Assembly: GCA_012656075.1 (NCBI GenBank)
Contig: JAAKBF010000185.1
Coordinates: 49,688 to 113,687 of the forward strand
DNA length: 64,000 nt
Reading direction: 5' to 3'
From: Phytophthora hibernalis
Lineage: Eukaryota; Oomycota; Peronosporomycetes; Peronosporales; Peronosporaceae
Notes under the pieces: model-generated
What the model saw: only the letters and a program-made list of their open reading frames with translations
Told to the model about the DNA's origin: nothing
The model's database searches: none
Program-made: the position numbers and the translations under genes
Shown: piece after piece, positions 58,475 to 64,000 of the stretch
Position numbering within the stretch: position 1 is the first letter of the stretch
Layout: each line of letters opens with the position of its first letter

Positions 58475-61400
58475 ATGGACGCCACCCCGACCACGACCGC
58501 CCGCATCAACAAGTTCAACGGAACCAACTTCCACACGTGGAAGTTCAAGATGCAGATGGTGCTCGAGGAGCGCGAACTGTGGGAAGTGACGAGTGGGGAA
58601 GTGAAGCTGGAGCACTGCACGACCACGGCGGATCAAGCGACGTTCAAGAGGAAGTCGCGTAAGGCGCTGGCGATCATCTGTCTCGCGATGGAGGACTCGC
58701 AGCTGCCGCTGGTTCGCTCGGCCAAGGACGCGCATGATGCATGGTCAAGACTGGAAGGACACTTCGAGAAGAAGAGTTTGGCCAACAAGCTCTTTCTTCG
58801 TCGGCGTTTCTTCACGACGATGATGGAGGAAGGTGACGATGTGCTGGAGCACATCAACAAGCTCAAGACGCTGGCGGAGCAGCTCGACGCGGTTGGCGCT
58901 CCGGTCAGCGAGGACGACTTGGTGATCACGCTTCTGGGCAGTCTGAGCGAGTCGTACCAGTTCCTGATCACGGCGTTGGAGTCGAGAGCCGACTCGCTGT
59001 CGTGGGAACTCGTGACGTCTCGGCTGCTGCATGAGGACATGAAGCGCAAGGAACAAGGTGGCGGTGTCGACGGAGCCGCGCACGGTCAAGGTCAAGCGTT
59101 CATGGTCAACAACAACAAGCGCAAGGGCCGACCGGTGAAGAAGACCGGGGCGTGCCACAACTGCGGCAAACAAGGACATTGGATCGCGGAGTGTCCCTCG
59201 CGGGTCCAGAACGACGCTGAGCGATATCGGTCGCAGCGTGCGAACGTCGCGCAGGACGAAGAAGATCCTGGCGACTACCTTTTCTCGGTTGGTCGTACGA
59301 GCAGTACCGCCAAGTCGAGTGACATGTGGCTGGTCGACTCGGGTGCGACGCAGCACATGACGAGTTCCAACAAGTACATGAGGAACTACAAGAAGATGGC
59401 TCCGGTGGACGTGCATCTCGCGGACGACGGTGTGGTTCAGGCGGTGGGGACCGGCGACATTGTCATGTCGATGAAGACGCCGCGCGGCATGAAGAAGGGC
59501 GTGCTCACGAATGTGTGGCATATCCCGAAGCTGTCGCGCAACCTGTTTTCGGTCGGCCGCTTCACCAAGGACGTCGGGCCAGTCACCTTCGAGAGCGACG
59601 GGTGCTTCGCGGACAACAAGGGTCTCAAGTGGCAGCTCGGCGCTCGTGAGGGCAAAGGGCTGTTCAAGCTGTGCATGACTCCGATGATGCCTGACGAGGC
59701 CAATGCGGCAAGTTCGAAGGATTGCCAAGGGGACACCACGTCGTACCTCTGGCACCTCCGACTTGGTCACATTGGCCATGGCGGTCTAGACGCCATCGTC
59801 AAGAAGAGCTACGGTGTTGGCATCGACATGACGTCGGTGAAGCAGTGGGAGCTGTGCGACGGGTGTGCACTCGGCAAGCAAACGCGAGTGAGCTACATGA
59901 AGTCGTCCCCGAACCGTGCGAAGCACGTGCTGGAGGTGGTTCACAGCGATGTGTGCGGCCCCATGCAGACGCCAACGTTTGGGGGCAAGCGCTACTTCGT
60001 CACGTTCATCGATGACAAGTCGCACTTCTGCGTCGTGTATTTGCTGAGGAACAAGTCCGAGGTGGCTACCAAGTTCGCGGAGTTTGTGGCGTTTGCTGAA
60101 ACTCAGACCGGCAAGCGCGTGAAGACACTCCGGAGCGACAACGGTGGCGAGTACACTTCCGGCGCGATGGCCAAGTTCTGTGCGGACCGTGGTATCGTGC
60201 AGAAGTTCACTCCGCCGTACACGCCTCAGCTGAATGGAGTCGCCGAGCGGATGAACCGGACGTTGGTGGAGTGTGCGCGCTGCATGCTGGAACATGCCGG
60301 ATTGCCCAAGACGTATTGGGGTGAAGCGGTGATGACGGCTACGTTCCTCCGTAATCGGTGTCCGACACGCGCCATCAGCCACGACAAGTCTCCGCACCAA
60401 GTTTGGACGGGCAAGAAACCGCTGCTGGCGAACCTGAAAGTGTTCGGTTGCCACGCGTATGTGCACGTACCGAAGGCGAAGCGCACCAAGTTTGACGCTC
60501 GGTCGGTGCGCTGTCGGTTCCTGGGGTACTCGGAGCACGAGAAAGCGTATCGATTCGAAGAACTGGAGAGCAGTCGCGTGCTGGTGAGCCGCGACGCGCA
60601 ATTCATGGAAGACGTCTTCGACAGTGGGAGACGTGACTACCATCAGAGGGAGGTGGTGGTCATTCAAGATGAAGAGACGACGGATCAAGATTCGTCGCAG
60701 TCGGATGAAGACGACAACGAAGAAGAGGAAGAGGAAGAAGCTGCGCGGGACGAAGACTTCGAGCCCGGCAGCAAGCGACACCCGCGGACGCAGTCGCTGG
60801 AGGAAGTCACGGAGGTTCCAAGTGCCAAGCGGTATGCGTCGCAGAGTCGACACCAGACCCTGGACGAGATGTCGGCTGCGGCTCAAGAAAGTCAAGACTT
60901 CGAAGCTGCGTACGTCGTGGATTCAGTGGGAGAAATGCCGACCACGTTCAAGTCGGCGATGGAATCCAGCGACGCAGTCAAGTGGAAGGAGGCGTGTGAC
61001 TCGGAGTGTGACTCGCTGCTCAAGAACGACACGTGGGATGTCGTACCACTGCCGAAGGGACGCAAGGCGATCGGCTGCAGATGGGTGTTTCGCGTGAAGG
61101 AGAACCAAGCTGGAGAGATCGAGCGGTTCAAGGCGCGACTGGTGGCCAAGGGGTTTTCGCAAAAGTACGGCATCGACTACGACGAGACCTTCGCACCAGT
61201 GGCCAAGTTCACGTCGATCCGGATCGTACTGAGTCTAGCTGCCAAGTATGGTCTCAAGCTGCACCAGATGGATGTCAAGACTGCGTTCCTCAACGGTGTG
61301 CTGGACGAAGACATCTACATGGCACAGCCGGATGGCTATGTGGACGAAGACCACCCGGACCACGTATGCAAGCTCAAGCGGTCGCTGTACGGACTGAAGC

Positions 61401-62743
61401 AGTCGCCGCGCATGTGGAACCAGACCATCGACGACTTCATGCTCAAGCTGGGGTTCAAGAAGTGCGAGTCCGACCACTGCATCTACTTGAAGCGTGACGG
61501 CCAAGACATGATCTTCGTGGCGCTCTACGTTGACGACTTGGTCCTCGCCAGCAGCAGTGACAAGATGCTCCTCGACACCAAGCAGGCGCTCAGTCACCGC
61601 TTCGAGATGACGGACATGGGTCAGCTCAAGTACTTCCTCGGGATGGAGATCGAGCAAGACGTGGTGGCTGGGAAGATGTCGATGCGGCAGACCAAGTTCG
61701 CCAAAGACATCCTGCAGAAGTTCAGCATGGACAAGAGCAACCCTGTCAAGACGCCACAGGATCCGGGTCTCAAGCTGACGAAGGCCATGTGTGAAGGTGG
61801 CTGCAAGCACGACGAGACCATGGTCAACGTGCCATACCGGAACGCAGTGGGATGCCTCATGTACCTCATGGTAGGCACTCGTCCGGACCTGGCAGCTGCA
61901 GTGGGAGTGCTAAGTCAGTTTGCAGCGGACCCGTGCCCGACACACTGGCAGGCGCTCAAGAGGGTGTTCAGGTACATTCAAGGCACCAAGACGCACGGCA
62001 TCGAATTTCAAGCAAGCTGCCACGATGGACTTCAAGGCTATTCGGATGCGGACTGGGCAGGCGACATCGAGTCTCGACGGAGTACAAGTGGCTACGCGTT
62101 CATGATGAACGGCGGATGCATCAGCTGGAGAAGCAAGAAACAGCGGACGGTGGCGCTGTCTTCGACGGAGGCCGAGTACATGGCGCTATCGGAGGCGACA
62201 CAAGAGGCAGTGTGGCTCAAGGTGTTCCTGTGCGAGCTCGGCGAGATGGCAAGCGATGAAGCGGTCAAGATCTACGAGGACAACCAAGGCTCCATCGCGT
62301 TGGCCAAGAACCCGCAGTTCCACAAGCGCACCAAGCACATCGACATTCGCTACCACTTCGTGCGTGAGAAGGTGGAAGCACATCAAGTGGTGCTACAATA
62401 TGTGTCGACAACGGACATGCTGGCGGACATGATGACGAAGCCAATTCCTGCAACGCAGTTCAGTGTGCTCCGGACCAAGCTCGGGATCCAAGGTGCAATC
62501 GCTGTCGAGTCGAGTGGAGAGTGTTGTCAAGAAGGCGCCTCGGGCAGCTGCGGTATACCGGTAGGATACCGGTATGACCTTCACTCAGTGGGACCGCAAT
62601 CATTCCTGTGTTTACGGGACACTGATGATGGGACGCTGTTTACGCTACGGGGATTACGGGACACGTGGGTACAAGATTGTGGGTACAAGATGGGCATCCA
62701 CGTGGCAGTCGCTGATTGGCTGAAGCAACTCAGTATCCGGTAG
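58475..62743 (+). CDS. U19: full-length Gag-Pol polyprotein, read through the 3' LTR
   Basis: This is the only complete plus-strand unit. It has gag, CCHC knuckle, DSG protease, HHCC and D,D35E integrase, acidic linker, YVDD reverse transcriptase and RNase H in one frame, with no internal lesion. Just before the LTR it has one base more than U4 and U10 (GTGGAGAG versus GTGGGAG). The frame therefore misses the usual stop 43 bp inside the LTR and continues about 220 bp into L19, giving about 1422 residues instead of 1362. The extension follows RNase H and is unlikely to be structured. The start was chosen for its GCCATGG context. It has the Leu and Gln variants. Confidence 0.92.
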   Translation: MDATPTTTARINKFNGTNFHTWKFKMQMVLEERELWEVTSGEVKLEHCTTTADQATFKRKSRKALAIICLAMEDSQLPLVRSAKDAHDAWSRLEGHFEKKSLANKLFLRRRFFTTMMEEGDDVLEHINKLKTLAEQLDAVGAPVSEDDLVITLLGSLSESYQFLITALESRADSLSWELVTSRLLHEDMKRKEQGGGVDGAAHGQGQAFMVNNNKRKGRPVKKTGACHNCGKQGHWIAECPSRVQNDAERYRSQRANVAQDEEDPGDYLFSVGRTSSTAKSSDMWLVDSGATQHMTSSNKYMRNYKKMAPVDVHLADDGVVQAVGTGDIVMSMKTPRGMKKGVLTNVWHIPKLSRNLFSVGRFTKDVGPVTFESDGCFADNKGLKWQLGAREGKGLFKLCMTPMMPDEANAASSKDCQGDTTSYLWHLRLGHIGHGGLDAIVKKSYGVGIDMTSVKQWELCDGCALGKQTRVSYMKSSPNRAKHVLEVVHSDVCGPMQTPTFGGKRYFVTFIDDKSHFCVVYLLRNKSEVATKFAEFVAFAETQTGKRVKTLRSDNGGEYTSGAMAKFCADRGIVQKFTPPYTPQLNGVAERMNRTLVECARCMLEHAGLPKTYWGEAVMTATFLRNRCPTRAISHDKSPHQVWTGKKPLLANLKVFGCHAYVHVPKAKRTKFDARSVRCRFLGYSEHEKAYRFEELESSRVLVSRDAQFMEDVFDSGRRDYHQREVVVIQDEETTDQDSSQSDEDDNEEEEEEEAARDEDFEPGSKRHPRTQSLEEVTEVPSAKRYASQSRHQTLDEMSAAAQESQDFEAAYVVDSVGEMPTTFKSAMESSDAVKWKEACDSECDSLLKNDTWDVVPLPKGRKAIGCRWVFRVKENQAGEIERFKARLVAKGFSQKYGIDYDETFAPVAKFTSIRIVLSLAAKYGLKLHQMDVKTAFLNGVLDEDIYMAQPDGYVDEDHPDHVCKLKRSLYGLKQSPRMWNQTIDDFMLKLGFKKCESDHCIYLKRDGQDMIFVALYVDDLVLASSSDKMLLDTKQALSHRFEMTDMGQLKYFLGMEIEQDVVAGKMSMRQTKFAKDILQKFSMDKSNPVKTPQDPGLKLTKAMCEGGCKHDETMVNVPYRNAVGCLMYLMVGTRPDLAAAVGVLSQFAADPCPTHWQALKRVFRYIQGTKTHGIEFQASCHDGLQGYSDADWAGDIESRRSTSGYAFMMNGGCISWRSKKQRTVALSSTEAEYMALSEATQEAVWLKVFLCELGEMASDEAVKIYEDNQGSIALAKNPQFHKRTKHIDIRYHFVREKVEAHQVVLQYVSTTDMLADMMTKPIPATQFSVLRTKLGIQGAIAVESSGECCQEGASGSCGIPVGYRYDLHSVGPQSFLCLRDTDDGTLFTLRGLRDTWVQDCGYKMGIHVAVADWLKQLSIR

Positions 62744-62864
62744 AGAATCCAGTAGAGTGTATCCAGTAGAGAATCCAGTAGGCTTAGAGGTAGCAAGGGA
62801 GTTTGCGAACTAAGGACCTAAATCAATCACTTTGCATTTTGCCATCAACCGACCAAAGCCTTTT
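62522..62864 (+). repeat. LTR L19 (343 bp), plus orientation, end of the array
   Basis: 3' LTR of U19. One minisatellite copy, longer C-run and an intact 5' start. It differs from L18 at all three features. Its last bases, GCCTTTT, are followed at once by unrelated element sequence, which fixes the LTR 3' boundary. Confidence 0.93.
62600..62606 (+). promoter_or_regulatory. Initiator-like TCATTCC in L19
   Basis: The same motif as in the other LTRs. From this LTR, transcription would run out of the array into the neighbouring gag relic. Confidence 0.35.
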
Positions 62865-64000
62865 GAGACAACTACGCGACGTGGAACCGCTACATGCGTG
62901 GCGTGTTCCTGACCAAATCGGTGATGGCAAGTCGCGAACCGGAAGACGACGCCAAGCTTCACGGACTCGCGGGCCAAGGACGACTACGTGAAGTCGAGCA
63001 ACATCGCGTTCGGACTGATGCTGCTTCACATGGACGCGGACTACCACCATGTGGTCGACGACTGCGAGGAAGCGTGGGTTGCGTGGTTGCGCCTGAAGAC
63101 CCTGTACGGTGGATCGCAGAAGGCTGGTCGCATCTACTTGAAGACGGCATCTCTTCAGCATGGAGATGTCGGAAGGCGGGAATGTCTTGCATCACTGCAA
63201 TGAGGTCCTCAACATCAGCGCCAAGCTCAGCAGCATCGGCGCCAAGATGGAGGATGAAGACGTGGCGATCTGCTTGTTGCGCAGTCTCCCAAGAGCTACG
63301 AGAACGTCGTGCTTAATCTGGAGATGAGTAGCGCGGAACTGCGATCGCAAGACGTCGTGAAGGTGCTCACGAATGAGCACATCAAGCGGCAAGGCGAACA
63401 GACGGCGACGGTGAAAGACTAAGAACGCGGCCAAGGCGTTCAACACCGACCGAGAGTCTCGCCAGTGCGTACTGCGGGAAATTGGGGCACACGGTTGAAA
63501 AGTGCTGGACCAAGCAGAAGGATGAAAACTGAGGGCCAAGACGCGGCGGCAATGACAATGGCCGTGGACGCAGGGCCAACAACATCCAGTGGAGAAACGA
63601 CAGCGACGACTACGACTACGATCAGTGGCGTTCGCGGTTTCCATGGAGTGTGGAGTTTCGACGGGCAAAGTGTGTCCGGGATGTGGGCGGTCGACAGCGG
63701 CGCAACGCACCACATCTGCAACAACAAGGCCAAGTTCGCTCACTTGATCGAGCGAGATGAAGGTGGAGTTTCGGTGGCCGACGGCAACAAAGCGGCCATC
63801 AAGGGTGTGGGAACCATCGTGGAACGAGTGCGAGATCGTGATCAAGAACGCGCTGTACGTGCCGGACATGAGCAAGAATCTGCTCTCGGTGCCGCAGATC
63901 AACAAGAGTGGCAAGTTCCAAGTCGTGTTTGACGGCACCCAGCACGTTTCACGCAGGGTTCCAACCAAGTGGTGGCGACGGCGGACCTCGTGGATGGACT
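62865..64000 (+). pseudogene. Decayed gag-protease of a different copia element
   Basis: Translated pieces in shifting frames show a UBN2-type gag: a Tyr-Ala-Thr-Trp start-region motif near 62871, and helical gag sequence with LYGGSQKAGRIYLK near 63105-63145. These are followed by an imperfect zinc knuckle near 63467-63510 (CGKLGHTVEKC, the first Cys lost to a shift or substitution) and a protease motif WAVDSGATHH near 63684. Frameshifts occur around 63150, 63290, 63470 and 63820. The protein family matches the array elements, but the sequence is clearly another lineage. Its gag is interrupted at its start by L19, and it continues past the window. Not functional. Confidence 0.8.

Larger units (their letters stand above)
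1..62864. mobile_element. Tandem array of Ty1/copia retrotransposon units sharing LTRs
   Basis: Nineteen near-identical LTRs alternate with nineteen internal segments, and each inner LTR serves two neighbouring units. Orientation is minus for 1-46741, plus for 46742-48163, minus for 48164-58059 and plus for 58060-62864. Spacing from one LTR to the next reflects unit type: about 4.45-4.48 kb for complete units, 3.53 kb for gag-less units, 2.17 kb for reverse transcriptase-RNase H units and 1.25 kb for the relic U3. Coding order gag-protease-integrase-reverse transcriptase-RNase H identifies Ty1/copia (integrase before reverse transcriptase; Ty3/gypsy has the reverse). Nothing but element sequence lies between the LTRs. 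The left end is outside the window; the right end is at 62864. Resemblance to oomycete centromeric CoLT elements is inference. Confidence 0.95.

Noticed and set aside
1..64000. A novel host gene cluster or defence system
   Set aside because: Every supported protein domain in the window belongs to copia Gag-Pol; no stretch over 300 bp remains unexplained.

Overview
The window is almost wholly one repeat family: a tandem array of Ty1/copia LTR retrotransposon units. I find 19 LTRs (L1-L19, 342-383 bp) alternating with 19 internal segments (U1-U19). Neighbouring units share a single LTR, so the order is LTR-internal-LTR-internal. No host gene, tRNA, rRNA or CRISPR array was recognised. A complete unit (L18-U19-L19, 58060-62864) is about 4.8 kb with one fused Gag-Pol frame: UBN2-type gag, CCHC knuckle, DSG protease, HHCC plus D,D35E integrase, acidic linker, YVDD reverse transcriptase and RNase H. 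Residue numbers below count from the Kozak-context methionine of that frame (full length 1362 residues).

Organism: a eukaryote, most likely an oomycete such as Phytophthora or a relative. This is inferred from the GC-rich copia coding sequence, a TCATTCC initiator-like motif in every LTR, and resemblance to the centromere-associated copia-like elements (CoLT) described in Phytophthora sojae. No database search was possible, so this is not proven.

Layout: 1-46741 is a minus-strand array. U1 (cut by the window edge), U4 and U10 keep an open Gag-Pol frame. U2, U9 and U12 carry frameshifts. U5-U8 lack gag and the protease catalytic residue through one shared junction. U11 and U12 lack the RNase H end through another. 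U3 is a short, unusually deletion-riddled relic. At 46742 the orientation flips: L13-U14 (plus) carries only gag and protease. From 48164 to 58059 the array is minus again, with three near-identical 2.17 kb units (U15-U17) that keep only reverse transcriptase and RNase H, then U18. At 58060 it flips back to plus for L18-U19-L19. From 62865 to the end is a decayed, unrelated copia gag-protease fragment in which the array ends.

Main interpretations: (1) every truncation stops exactly at an LTR terminus, as expected of self-integration, LTR circles or nested insertion followed by recombination, not random deletion; (2) U14 and U18 are complementary halves of one internal region, missing only about 20 bp, which points to an inversion of 48164-58059 or a self-integration inversion product; (3) the primer-binding site pairs with the anticodon loop of initiator tRNA-Met, as in Drosophila copia; (4) shared junctions, duplicated unit types and mosaic SNPs show that homologous recombination amplified the array, which may be centromeric.
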